64,000 nucleotides of DNA from Fragilaria crotonensis. Lineage: Eukaryota > Bacillariophyta > Fragilariophyceae > Fragilariales > Fragilariaceae. Made by a program: the position numbers and the translations under genes. This document shows positions 52,672-62,165 of the stretch, piece by piece. The stretch lies in contig JAKSYS010000284.1 of assembly GCA_022925895.1 (NCBI GenBank), positions 1-64,000 on the forward strand, read 5' to 3'. The notes beneath the pieces are model-generated. The model was given only the letters and a program-made list of their open reading frames with translations, did not search any database and was not told the origin of the DNA. Every line of letters starts with the position of its first letter. The stretch's first letter is position 1.

Positions 52672-54045
52672 CTACATTAGATTGATATCGTGAAGCTCGT
52701 ATCTATGCCGTTCCAGATTCTCAGCAGGTCGTCGAATGGCAAGATTCCCAACACGCCTCACAATGATGTCCAGCATTTGCGACGTTCCTGGTATTGGGAC
52801 AAGTGGCTCTACCGTTGGCAAGTATCCCCAGCCAAGATCCGCACCAGGCATTGGCAAAATCTCTCGCAATGCTGCAGTCTCGTCCATAAACTGGTCGCCA
52901 TCATGGTTTATGCAGAAGTTGTGAAGTTTACTGCAGCATTCAAGAATACTTGCTGACGTTTTCAAGGAAGTCTGAAGAGGAGTGCGTAGTATCCTCCACT
53001 TGTTGGACATCAAGCCAAATGCCATCTCGATCCGAATCCTCAACTGACTCAAACAGAAGTTGTAGGCATCGTTGTTTGCATTATTTCGCTGGGAACCCGT
53101 GAAGGGTACAAGCATCTTCTCACTAACGGAATATGCAGCATCTCCAACTAAGTATTTTCCAATGGGGAAGGCTTCCATCAATGTCGGAAGCGATGTCCTC
53201 TCAAATGCCAATTGATCGGCGCACTTTCCTGGAGCAGCAACTGCAAAGAAAGTAAACCTTGACCGATAGTCGCACACGGCTTGTACATTTAAGCCATACA
53301 CACCATAGTGCCCAGATCTAAACGCACCGGGATTATGTTCTGAGTCAGCCATAGATGGCCTTACGGTAACAGCCAAATAGCCATCAATACAACCAACACA
53401 ACCCCGCATTAGCCGATTCAGACTTCGAGACTCAAATTGTTTGCACACCCGATCAATTGCATCAGGACTGTCTGGAAACACCAGCCTCAATTCAGGTGCT
53501 GCATTGACCGCATAAACAAAGATATCACGACACCGATAGACTGAAGTAAGACTCATACCCATTGATATACGAAGATCAAGACTCGGGCACCCTGATATCC
53601 ATCGCAGTCCAGTAGCCATCACAATCTCCAATGGTATGGGCATCACACCGGGCGAATGATCAGCATTGAGCACAACACCGTCTCCTAGTATCTGTTTCAA
53701 TGACACAAAGGCATCATATGTCATTCGATACATCCGTTCAAAGAGATTTTCGTGCCGTAGTTGAACAACATGCCAGTCCCATGATAGCCGCGTGTGTTGC
53801 CACTTGGCGGCCCTCCTCGCTAGATTGCACTCTACTAGTAGTAGTAGATATGGTGCTGCAACAAGCATCAAAAGCAATGTATCGTCATTGTCATCTTCCT
53901 CATCGTCAGAATCAGAATCAAGTGCTGTAATCAAGCTCATGATGCAGAAGGAGTCTACGCAGAAATTGTGATTCAATCGTCCTGGTGTCTTGTGCGCATC
54001 TGTGATAATGTAGGCATATCCATGTATGAAATCCGAAGTAAGCAA
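52672..54045 (-). CDS. Inner Harbinger transposase (DDE_Tnp_4 type)
   Basis: 457 codons open; the more likely start is the Met before SLITALDSDSDDEED at about 53940, giving about 422 residues. The catalytic triad is complete: GCVGCIDGYLAVTVRP (Asp, near residue 218), KYLVGDAAYSVSEKML (Asp, near 303) and LRIRIEMAFGLMSNKW (Glu, near 339). A hydrophobic LLLLVECN stretch near the N-terminus follows an acidic Asp/Glu run. A helix-turn-helix-like segment (ISMGMSLTSVYRCRDIFVYA) precedes the core. No stop or frameshift is present and the inverted repeats are perfect, so this element may have moved recently. The sequence differs strongly from the outer transposase. Confidence 0.88.
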   Translation of the reverse strand: MLTSDFIHGYAYIITDAHKTPGRLNHNFCVDSFCIMSLITALDSDSDDEEDDNDDTLLLMLVAAPYLLLLVECNLARRAAKWQHTRLSWDWHVVQLRHENLFERMYRMTYDAFVSLKQILGDGVVLNADHSPGVMPIPLEIVMATGLRWISGCPSLDLRISMGMSLTSVYRCRDIFVYAVNAAPELRLVFPDSPDAIDRVCKQFESRSLNRLMRGCVGCIDGYLAVTVRPSMADSEHNPGAFRSGHYGVYGLNVQAVCDYRSRFTFFAVAAPGKCADQLAFERTSLPTLMEAFPIGKYLVGDAAYSVSEKMLVPFTGSQRNNANNDAYNFCLSQLRIRIEMAFGLMSNKWRILRTPLQTSLKTSASILECCSKLHNFCINHDGDQFMDETAALREILPMPGADLGWGYLPTVEPLVPIPGTSQMLDIIVRRVGNLAIRRPAENLERHRYELHDINLM

Positions 54046-54280
54046 TACACTACGATATGCGTTTTATCACAATGTTTATCCCATCATGGAGACATTGTTG
54101 CCGTTAGAAGTTATTTATGGTTAGTTGGCATCGTGATACGGTATCCGTGATCCTGATCCTGATATTTTTGTTGGAAAAAAATTTGTATCAGGTTCACGGA
54201 GATTGTATCACGCTAACGGCCAAAAATAACGGCATGATACCAAAATACCCGGAGTTGTATCCGGTTTTGGTGCATTTTTT

Positions 54281-54298
54281 GGGAGTTAACAACGCCCC
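54281..54298 (-). repeat. Right inverted repeat of the inner Harbinger
   Basis: GGGAGTTAACAACGCCCC, followed by the duplicated TTA at 54299-54301. Confidence 0.92.
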
Positions 54299-54301
54299 TT
54301 A

Positions 54302-54931
54302 ATCTATCGCCGTTTTTGGAATCTTTGGTTGATGGAACATTTGCAGAGCTGGAGAAGAGCTGCGGAAAGACTCCATATGAAATCAACGCAAATGTCTTTC
54401 ACCGATTCTTTGTTCTATCCCCCATACTCAAGATTTGCCAAAGGAATCCAGCTGCCACTGACCGAAATGGAGAAGAGGTATACAGCATGGCAGGAGTCGG
54501 CTAGAAAAGATATTGAACGTGCGTTTGGTGTCCTGCAGAGTCGATTCCAGGTGATGGCACGCCCGTTTTTGGGACATTCATTGAAGAAGATTAGCACAAT
54601 AGTCTCTGCATGCTTGATAATGCACAACATGTGTGTTTCCGACAGAGTCATGGATGGTGATGTACACGCACGGTACAATCCTGCAAACGAGAATGGAACG
54701 ATGACAGAGGAACTGGATATGGAGGTAATTGAGTATGAAAATGGCAATGAAAACACAGTACGTGCTCAAATTGGTATCGCTAATGTAGACAATCCAAATG
54801 TTGTTGAGAATGTTTTGGCACGACAAAATCATTGGCGTGAAGTCAATGATAGAGAGGAGCACGCACGCCTCCATATGGCGTTGCTACAATTAAAAGGATA
54901 TGGTGCTGGAAGAACAAGAAGAACTACGTAG
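54302..54931 (+). pseudogene. Outer Harbinger transposase, C-terminal part (damaged)
   Basis: Continues from 49492. Frame 54316-54504 starts with ESLVDGTFAELEKSCGKTPY; at about 54405-54420 it breaks and frame 54329-54931 carries FYPPYSRFAKGIQLPLTEME, YTAWQESARKDIERAFGVLQ (catalytic Glu in IERAFG) and LIMHNMCVSDRVMDGD. In this family an Ala-Asp-Gly-Ile block with the second catalytic Asp precedes YPPYSRF; here the bases between FFVL and YPPYS appear deleted, so the second Asp is lost. The C-terminal end and stop look native. Confidence 0.82.
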
Positions 54932-54938
54932 ATAATCT

Positions 54939-56457
54939 TTAGGAATGAAGGACTTTGTCAAAATCATTTCCATCATTGCTGTAACTGTCGGCGAGATCAT
55001 CGACATGATCATTATTGTCACCGCCGGTGGCGACATTAACCGGAGTGTGGTAACCTGCAGACTCGCTATCTGCCCTTTGAGGATCATCATCGTCATCTTC
55101 AATCTTCTGCATCATTTCCAGAGCCTTATCCTGTCGGCCACAAGAGACATACACGGCAGCCATCTTCATCCATTTCTCATGTCTTCTCATCTTCTCATCG
55201 TTCTGCTTGTGCAATGTGGCAGTCTTGAATGCAAGAACAAGCTCCTTTGTTGCTGATGACATCTCGGCCACTATGCTATCGACGTTGTTGGCGGCATCAG
55301 CAAGCATGACTGATCCCGACAAGGATCCCGACAAGGATCCAATAGGGGTTATGGATGACAGAGCTCCTGTTTCCTCAAGCATTCTCTTCATCAACTTGGC
55401 CTTCTTCATCCCGATTGGTCGTTCCATGTTGCTTCCTTGCGGTGGTGCACTATTATTTACTGCTGCTTTCTTCTTCTTGGACGACGACGTCGTCACGCTG
55501 CTTTCAGCGACAATTTCTCCCGTGTCATCCTCGCCATGATCCTCATTGTTGTCCGATGAAGCAGGCATCACCATCGGATCAAATTTTGGCAACTTGTGCA
55601 ATACTGGTACACACTTTGCGAATCGGAACGTGTCACCGGTATCAGACTTGTACAATGCACTTGCTTCCTCAACATACTTTTCTTCGTTCCAACCACTTTT
55701 CTTCGTACCTTTCAACTGCCTATAGTGCTTGTTCCAAAGCTGCACACTTTTACTGATTCGTTTTTCCACCTCTACTCAATTGATTCTTTGCTTCGATTGT
55801 AAATGTCATGTCCCATCTCTGCCAACTCTTTCTGTTGTAGCAGACAGAATTTCTCATGCACTCGCGTCCAAAATGTTTCACTCCTCTGCCCAACCCCCCT
55901 GATAGGATCAACAGTGACATTAACAAATGCCAAAGAAATCAAGTAGTCTTCATCCTCCGAATAGTTTGGGGCGATTGCTGACTTCTTGCAATCAGCAGCT
56001 GGTGCTGTTGTTTTCTTTGTTGTTCGTCCTTCCTGAGCACCAGCACTCACCATGTCACGTTTCTTTCTCGTCTTCTTCTTGTCCTCTTCCTCGGCCTTCT
56101 TTTTCTTGTCGTCATCGGCCTTCTTCGTCTTGTCTTCCTTGGCCTTCTTCTTCTTGTCTTCTTCGGCCTTCTTCTTGACTTCCTCCGCCTCCTCCTTCTC
56201 TCGCCTGATATCAGAGCTACAATCATCGTCAGAAGTAGAGTCAAAGTACTCCTCGCTTCCATGAGAGCACCGAGAGGACGTTGTGAAGATTACATCTGCT
56301 CAGTCGGAATAACAAAAGTTGGAATTCCTGCTTGTTGCTTCTCATCACACTCCTTCTTCTTGTTCCTTTCATCAGCATCTGCTGATGGAAGGTCATCACT
56401 GCCAGTTCGTGCCTTTTTAGTTCGGGGAGAACGTCGACGTGGAGACGTTTCTGGCAT
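54939..56457 (-). pseudogene. Outer Harbinger partner protein, SANT/NAM-associated type
   Basis: Read 56457 to 54939. It starts MPETSPRRRSPRTKKART, then a long Lys/Glu helical stretch (56040-56210, a different frame), then NYSEDEDYLISLAFVNVTVD, RGVGQRSETFWTRVHEKF (Myb/SANT-like) and, after a frameshift near 55770, KSVQLWNKHYRQLKG, GWNEEKYVEEASALYKS and SNMERPIGMKKAKLMKRM, the signature of NAM-associated domains in PIF/Harbinger ORF1 proteins and plant relatives. A GSLSGSLSGS repeat and an acidic tail follow. Its likely role is binding the element ends and helping nuclear import of the transposase. Only 7 bp separate its stop from that of the transposase. Confidence 0.78.
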
Positions 56458-56642
56458 GGTGATTGAAAGAAACAGCAGAATTGTCGTGCTGCTTTGTGCG
56501 AGAAATGCCCTGTGACCCAAATGTACCCCCCAAATGTACACAGGGGTCAGATTTCAAAAATCTGGCCAGATTTTCGAAATCTGACCCTATGTACATTTGG
56601 GGGGTACATTTGTGACCCCCCCAAATCTCAAATATACCCCCC

Positions 56643-56710
56643 CCATAGAGAATGCTTTTTCCAAAAAAATACGAAAAAAATTCAAATGTACCCCATGATA
56701 GAGAATGCTC
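56643..56710 (-). repeat. Right terminal region of the outer Harbinger with repeated end motif
   Basis: On the - strand GAGCATTCTCTAT starts at 56710 and GCATTCTCTATGG recurs at 56655. Beyond it, ACATTTGGGGGGT blocks repeat near 56518-56620. Confidence 0.75.
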
Positions 56711-57194
56711 TAAAAAGTTATGAGACTGATCAACAACAAGTTGAACCCATCCCTGGTGGGATTGAACTGATCCTCTTGGATTGCCTAGGAGACTCAGTGA
56801 GTCTCCAGGAGTTGTCAACCAGTTCTCATTTCTACTGGTAACTCACTTAATGTGTACGGTTGTACTGTTGTACAGGATCAGTGTTGCATTGTTACACTGT
56901 ACTGTTGTATTACTAGTCTACCGGTATATCCAAGTACTATACATGGCCATTGTATTGTAGTACTGGATACTAGTAATTGTAGTATACTGGATGACACCAC
57001 GCTAAGGGCACGTGCGGTGTACTGCACTCGCTTCCCTAATTGGGCGGTACGCGTTCTTTATATGGCGTCAGTCGACGTATGTTGACACGTTCATTGACAA
57101 TACCACATTGAATGCGTACTGTACCATTAGCATAGGTTTCAGTAATCCGATAAGGTCCCGTACGTGAGGCGGACAGTTTGGAGATTAGTCCTGG
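56711..57194. other. Spacer between the outer Harbinger and gypsy pol
   Basis: 480 bp, probably including 3' LTR sequence of the gypsy element. The stretch 56852-57085 is unusually rich in GTAC, ACTG and CTAG words. No gene; LTR borders could not be fixed. Confidence 0.4.
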
Positions 57195-58295
57195 TTATTC
57201 CAATAGGACTTTTTCGCCAACATGGTACTCGTGTTCAATACGTTTAGAATTTTCCTTTTTATTATTGGCATTAATAATATCTTGCTTACGTTGTTGTATC
57301 CTAGCCCAATCCGTCTTTAATTGGATGGGCAACAACATGTCGCGTCCAAATACTAACTGCCCAGGTGTGGCATCTAACGTAGTATGTACTGTACTGTGTA
57401 TTGCCCATGCAGCTGCACTTAAGAATGGTCCCCAAGGGTCATTCGTATCGAGTTCTTTATGTTCGAGTTCGAATGTCCGGAGCGCGTTGCCAAGTACTTG
57501 ATGTACTCGTTCTACAATACCGTTTGATTGCGGATTGTAACTTGATGACGGTTTTTCCTTCATACCGTAATTGTTGCACATTTGTTTAAACTGTGCTTTA
57601 AATTCGGAACCGTTATCATACCCTATATATTGGGGTCGTGGATATCGAGTTAACCACGTGTTATTAAATGCTTCCATAACAGTATGTGCATTTTTATCTG
57701 GTATTGCTATGACTTCGAACCATCCTGTTACGGGATCAATCATAGTCAATGCACGAAGGGTATGTGTAGACGTTGGAGTATGTACAACGTATGGTCCAAT
57801 CAAATCTACATTTACACAAGACCAGGGAAGTTCTTCAGCTTCCTCAGGCGGTAAGTGTCCATACTTTTTCTGCTGTTTCTTAAACAACTGACACGTACGA
57901 CATGTCTTACAAAATGTCTCAACGTGACTACGTAATTTCGGCCACGTGCATGTTTGACGTATCGTTGCTTCAGTGCCTGATTCGCCTGGGTGTGCTAGGT
58001 ACTCATGATACCAGGCTACTACGCGTTGTTGAAGTTGAATAGGAATACATATGTTTCCCTGGTACGTAATGACCTCAACTCCTTCAATCGTTTTGGTATT
58101 GAAGTTCTGACTTTTCGATTTTGTACTTCTTCGTTTAAGTTCGTTATCTAACCGCTGATATTTAGCAATTAACGCAGGACTTAAGGGAAAGTCAGTTTCC
58201 TTAACATCTGTCTTTGTCATGAAGATGTAAGCCATATTATCATTCGTAGGCTCTGTTGGCAAAGTTTGCATCCAAACGTGATAAGGCATCAGCAA
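57195..58295 (-). pseudogene. Gypsy integrase (frame-separated from RNase H)
   Basis: Ty3/gypsy integrase: H2C2 zinc-binding (YHEYLAHPGESGTE then CKTCRTC), catalytic VNVDLIGPYVV (Asp), QYIGYDNGSEFKAQF (Asp) and NPQSNGIVERVHQVLG (Glu), followed by AAWAIHSTVHTTLDATPGQL and a C-terminal VGEKVLLE. The core is open and complete for about 360 codons. The start overlaps the RNase H ORF in another frame (58240-58295), pointing to a frameshift rather than a true overlap. No chromodomain is visible before the stop. Catalytic residues look intact, but the element lacks its RT and Gag. Confidence 0.88.
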
Positions 58296-59035
58296 TGACG
58301 TTCTTCTCTCCTTTCATATGCAGAAATGTAGGTCCAAACTCCTCAATTAGGAGTCTCCATCGTATAATACAATCTGTGGACATTTTCTGATATAGGAGAT
58401 TCTTGTGATCTGTGTGTACTATCAGTTTTTGACCCAATAGTATATTTTTGAATTCCTTAAGTGTTTCTACTATGGATAACAGTTCTTGCTTGCCAGTTGT
58501 GTAACGTTTTTGAGCACTGTTAAGTTTCCTGCTGTAGAAAGCTAACGGACAGTCATCTTGCATTATGACTGCTGCCAGTTGATAATCACTGGAGTCTGTA
58601 TAAATATGGAAGTCTTTTGAGAAATCTGGATAAGCCAGTAATGTCTCTCGACTAATTATGGCCTTAATGTCTTCAAAGGCTTTCTGTTCTTTATCATGCC
58701 AAATAAATTTAGCTTTGGCAGAACACATCGCGGTCAGCGGTGCTAGTATGTGACTTCTACGTTGCCACATGTCATGGTAGAAATTAATCATACCTAAGAA
58801 ACGTCTCAACTGCCGTTTGGTAGTTGGTGGTGTCAGCCGCATAATAGCTTCCACTTTCTTAGGTTGAGGTTGGATACCGCGACGAGTAATCCAATAGCCT
58901 AAGTAATCAATCTTGATCACTGCGAACAAGGATTTACATAGGTTAACGGCAAAGCCAACATCCGTTAGGCGTTGCAATACTAATTCAACATGTTGAAGAT
59001 GGTCCTCATAGGAACCTGCTGTTGTAATTAGTATG
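58240..59035 (-). pseudogene. Gypsy RT thumb and RNase H (truncated in the RT active site)
   Basis: Begins with SNDILITTAGSYEDHLQHVE, that is, just inside motif C of the gypsy RT (normally YxDD-I-L); the first part of the RT is gone. Thumb blocks are RGIQPQPKKVEAIM and RRFLGMINFYHDMW. RNase H: FHIYTDSSDYQLAAV (Asp), TTGKQELLSIVETL (Glu) and LIVHTDHKNLLY (Asp), ending EKNVIADALSRLD. Sequence above 59035 belongs to a LINE on the other strand, so this is a junction of two elements and the apparent N-terminal residues are not native. Confidence 0.85.
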
Positions 59036-59476
59036 TCATTACTGGGAGGATATGCAGCATCGTTATTATTTTTGTCTTTACTCCACACGATATGGGGCAA
59101 ACGACATCAATGCAACTTTCGGTGGGTCACCGATAGCAAGTCCGCAATAACAAACGTCAGCCGACAAACCTCTCGGGTGGTCAAACAGAGTCGTCAACCA
59201 CAAAATTCTGACTATGTAGGCCTTATACGGCAGGAGACTGTGAACCTGCGGCGTACCATCACTCCCGTATGGGTCAAGGGGCACCAGCGTGATTCCTCAC
59301 GAAGCATGACAAGACGATCGCATGATATTCAATGCAACAATCGAGCGGATGCGTTAGCAACTTGGTACCGTGAGCATCCATCATATCGTCAGTCCGTGGA
59401 ACACACCGAGCACACGCCTGAGTCAAGAGTCTCGATCCAAGTAAAACCCCGTGCGATAAAATTAGTGCCGACGTGA
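59036..59476 (+). pseudogene. LINE RNase H fragment joined to gypsy RT
   Basis: GGYAASLLFLSLLHTIWGKR, FRWVTDSKSAITNVSR, PVWVKGHQRD and CNNRADALATWYREHP are the RNase H blocks of the same LINE lineage as LINE A and B (compare FRWIVDSKIAIN and IKSHQDD). Only RNase H is present: upstream RT and downstream tail are missing, so it is an internal LINE fragment. The left border lies inside the gypsy catalytic motif near 59035. How a piece without LINE 3' end came here is unclear; non-homologous repair is likelier than retrotransposition. Confidence 0.8.
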
Positions 59477-59784
59477 ACAATTAGTGCCGAAGAAGAAGAA
59501 GAAGATGTACACGCAGTGAAAGAGGAAGCTAAACACAAATTTTTAATCTTAGTACTTTTTCCTTCTCTCTATCTCTTGTTTCTACTGTAAGTGTATTGTT
59601 ACGGCCTATTTCATTTGGTTTATCAGACCCAATCATACTCCAATTGAGCAATGATAACATTATAACAATCACAATGATGACATTGCTTCGGCATTCGAAT
59701 TCCTGACTTCGGTCATGCGAAATAGTAAGCGTGCTTTGGCACTGCAATATCCTGGCTTCGGTCATGCGATGATATGGCCACCTC
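59477..59784. other. Leader upstream of the Gag ORF
   Basis: 308 bp. TTTATCAGACCCAA at 59619-59632 recurs at 61722-61735. A CTTCGGTCATGCGA word occurs twice (59707-59720 and 59755-59768). Probably LTR and primer-site region of the element that encodes the next ORF; borders not resolved. Confidence 0.4.
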
Positions 59785-61587
59785 GTGTGGTACGAACGAC
59801 AACGAACGAATAAACGATCAGCTGACGCAGCTCTTTATTTGCGATCAACAGAACTCCCCAGCATTATGGCGGCTATTCTAACGGTTCTCGACGCGATGAT
59901 CGCGTGCGGTATTGATAACGACGCCCTCTTCTTGGAGGAAACGCAGGCCCAGCGTATCGCTGAGGACATTTTTGGTGATACCTTCACCTCCTGCATGGAC
60001 ATTACCTTCAAGGAACTAGACGAGCATTTCAAGACATATTCTGACCTAACCGTGGCCCAGGGACAGATTCGCTTACGCCCTGGTACACGCAAGAATGTCA
60101 AAGCATTTGTCCAGTGGACTCGTGATGAGATTCGTCTTGGCCGCGATCCAAGCACCACACCCTTTCCGCTTCATTTGGTCAGCGATCTTATTCGTCGTCA
60201 TAAAACGCATGAAAAGTTTCAAACGGATGCGAAGACGTTGTCTGAAGCTGCAAAGCCGGACAAATTTAAAGATAACGTGAAATGGGAGGACTGGAAGCCA
60301 ACCTTCCTCAATTACCTTCGTTCCATCCCAGGACGTGATGGTATCCCATTGAAGTATGTCTGTCGCGATAAGGACGAACCAGATCCAACAGCCAATGACG
60401 ATTTCTTGGATGACTACGTCGCAATGGCTCCGTTGGAAGGGGACTCGTATGCAATTGATACTGTCCAGGTTCATACCTTTCTACTGAACTTTGTATCCGG
60501 TAACGACACTGCTGAAGCCAAAATCCAGGGACTTACTCGTCCGAACGACGGACGTGATGCCTTTAAACGCCTCGTCGAACACTACGAAGGTGTGGGAATT
60601 CATGCAATCGACATCCGTGAGGCGGACGAGGTAATCAGGAGTTTGTTTTATAGCGGAGAGAAGGCACCACATATGTGGTGGTCAGAATTTGAGAAACGCC
60701 TCACACGTGCGTTTAATGCGTACGTTAAACGCGAAGGCCGAATCGTCCATTCTGACTCCATGAAGATAAGAATGCTCATCGACAAGATCAAGGCAGACTT
60801 CTTGACGCCAACCAAAGCACAGTTAGAGATCGAGTTGTCTAGGATGCCGATGACTGTTACTTATGAACAAGCACTAGCCTTGTTTCGAAATATGGTAAAC
60901 CAGAAGCATCCGCCTCAGCTGAATGTCAACAATCGCTCGAGACGAAATATCAATGAAGTGACGACCGGGAGAAGTAAAACCGGTGGGCGTGGTGGACAAG
61001 GCCGTGGTGGACGTGGAGGAAGACATGGCGGACGAGGTAATCGGGGAAAGACTCGAACTGACAGCCGCATGATAACGCTCACGGACGGTTCACAAATAGA
61101 GTATCATGCGTCGTTCAACTTCCCAAAGCATGTGTACTTGAAGATGAAACAAGAAGACCGCGATACTCTGAAAAGAGAACGCTCTGCCTACAATGAACGA
61201 AATGGACGATCGAGTAACCGCAACAGTGAGATTCAAGAACTACGTTCTCAGATTGAAGAGTTACGAGGATCAGTGAGTGCTAATACCCCTCCAACAGACT
61301 CCATCTCAGTTTCCAACCGATCTCAAGTGAGCCAAGTGACGACAAACACTTCAATAATGGGCGGACGCAACGAACAAGCCAATCATCGACAAGCCCGACG
61401 CGCAGCGGCAGTTGTGACAAAACGGCATGTTCAATCAGCACATAAGTCTCGGTTATGGACCGATCTGAATGAATTCTGCCATGAGTGCGGGATATTCGGA
61501 CACCGGGACAGACCGAAGTATCTTGGGCTGACGCAAGACGCGTGCCACGTACGCATGCGCGGATGGGACACTTCATCCGCGGCATGA
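59785..61587 (+). CDS. Retroelement Gag with RGG box (600 aa)
   Basis: Long uninterrupted Gag-type ORF. The better start is probably the Met at residue 28 (MAAILTVLDAMIACGIDND). The region to about residue 380 is helical and capsid-like (WEDWKPTFLNYLRSIPG, DGRDAFKRLVEHYEGVGI, KAPHMWWSEFEKRLTRAFN). Residues about 395-421 form an RGG-rich RNA-binding stretch (GGRGGQGRGGRGGRHGGRG). A heptad region (SEIQELRSQIEELRGSV) lies near 482-497. Near 565, FCHECGIFGHRDRPK resembles a CCHC knuckle but lacks the last Cys. It is a copia-type Gag by overall pattern seen in diatom elements. No protease follows; the stop is at 61585 and the neighbouring pol at 62166-64000 is on the other strand. Confidence 0.75.
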   Translation: MWYERQRTNKRSADAALYLRSTELPSIMAAILTVLDAMIACGIDNDALFLEETQAQRIAEDIFGDTFTSCMDITFKELDEHFKTYSDLTVAQGQIRLRPGTRKNVKAFVQWTRDEIRLGRDPSTTPFPLHLVSDLIRRHKTHEKFQTDAKTLSEAAKPDKFKDNVKWEDWKPTFLNYLRSIPGRDGIPLKYVCRDKDEPDPTANDDFLDDYVAMAPLEGDSYAIDTVQVHTFLLNFVSGNDTAEAKIQGLTRPNDGRDAFKRLVEHYEGVGIHAIDIREADEVIRSLFYSGEKAPHMWWSEFEKRLTRAFNAYVKREGRIVHSDSMKIRMLIDKIKADFLTPTKAQLEIELSRMPMTVTYEQALALFRNMVNQKHPPQLNVNNRSRRNINEVTTGRSKTGGRGGQGRGGRGGRHGGRGNRGKTRTDSRMITLTDGSQIEYHASFNFPKHVYLKMKQEDRDTLKRERSAYNERNGRSSNRNSEIQELRSQIEELRGSVSANTPPTDSISVSNRSQVSQVTTNTSIMGGRNEQANHRQARRAAAVVTKRHVQSAHKSRLWTDLNEFCHECGIFGHRDRPKYLGLTQDACHVRMRGWDTSSAA

Positions 61588-62165
61588 GGGAACAAGTCTA
61601 GAATATGCTCACTCTTTTTGTAAATAGTCAAGTTGCATGCTGCTACTAGTTGATTACTACATGTCTTAGAGTCGTCCCTGGCAATGGCGGATGCGCCGCT
61701 CTTGCGAGGGAATCAACTGAGTTTATCAGACCCAACATGCATGTAGCTATGTTGTAGACATTAAATGCTTTCGTCAATGGTTGATGAGGAGGCCTGATCA
61801 GCCTCAACAGCAGAAGGAGCGCGGATTCTGCGATAATAGTCCTGTGGTCGTGGTGGTCGAATGATCCAGGCCTGCAGCCGTGGCTCGAAGACGGTAACGC
61901 TACCGTCGGCGTGTCGGTGAACGTCTCCGAACGCAAAGACCTAACTCCGATGGGGGTTCAATGTGAAGCGCCATTTGGCGCCATCATAAGAGAGGGGAAA
62001 GACCGACCATAAGAGGCGTTGTTTCGCTTTCGCCGTAAAAGGTGGTGTAGCGCACGTCATGATACTAGTATAGTGGTGTTTATGTGAACACGACACTATT
62101 TGGTACCAATCCATGCCAGGATTGGATCTTGGTTGTCTGTCTAGTACAATTTCTACGAGATTGAC
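61588..62165. other. 578-bp region between Gag and copia E pol
   Basis: No gene recognised. It contains the second TTTATCAGACCCAA (61722-61735) and a CCAATCC-ATGCCA-GGATTGG hairpin near 62106-62125. It probably holds LTR sequence of one or both flanking elements. Confidence 0.4.

Larger units (their letters stand above)
49493..54298. mobile_element. Inner PIF/Harbinger DNA transposon with SdrD-like cargo
   Basis: Perfect 18-bp inverted repeats GGGGCGTTGTTAACTCCC (49493-49510 and reverse at 54281-54298), with TTA duplicated at 49490-49492 and 54299-54301. It contains an intact-looking transposase (-), a 465-aa partner gene (+) and a degenerate SdrD-like piece near the left end. 4,806 bp. It is younger than the outer element it interrupts. 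Confidence 0.92.
48391..56710 (+). mobile_element. Outer PIF/Harbinger DNA transposon
   Basis: Inverted ends GAGCATTCTCTAT...ATAGAGAATGCTC (perfect for 13 bp) with TAA duplicated outside (48388-48390, 56711-56713), the 3-bp TWA target of PIF/Harbinger elements. The terminal GCATTCTCTATGG word is repeated inside each end (48484-48496; reverse at 56643-56655). It carries a DDE transposase (+) and a NAM-associated-type DNA-binding partner (-), convergent. Total 8,320 bp, about 3.5 kb without the inner element. Both genes are damaged. Confidence 0.9.
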
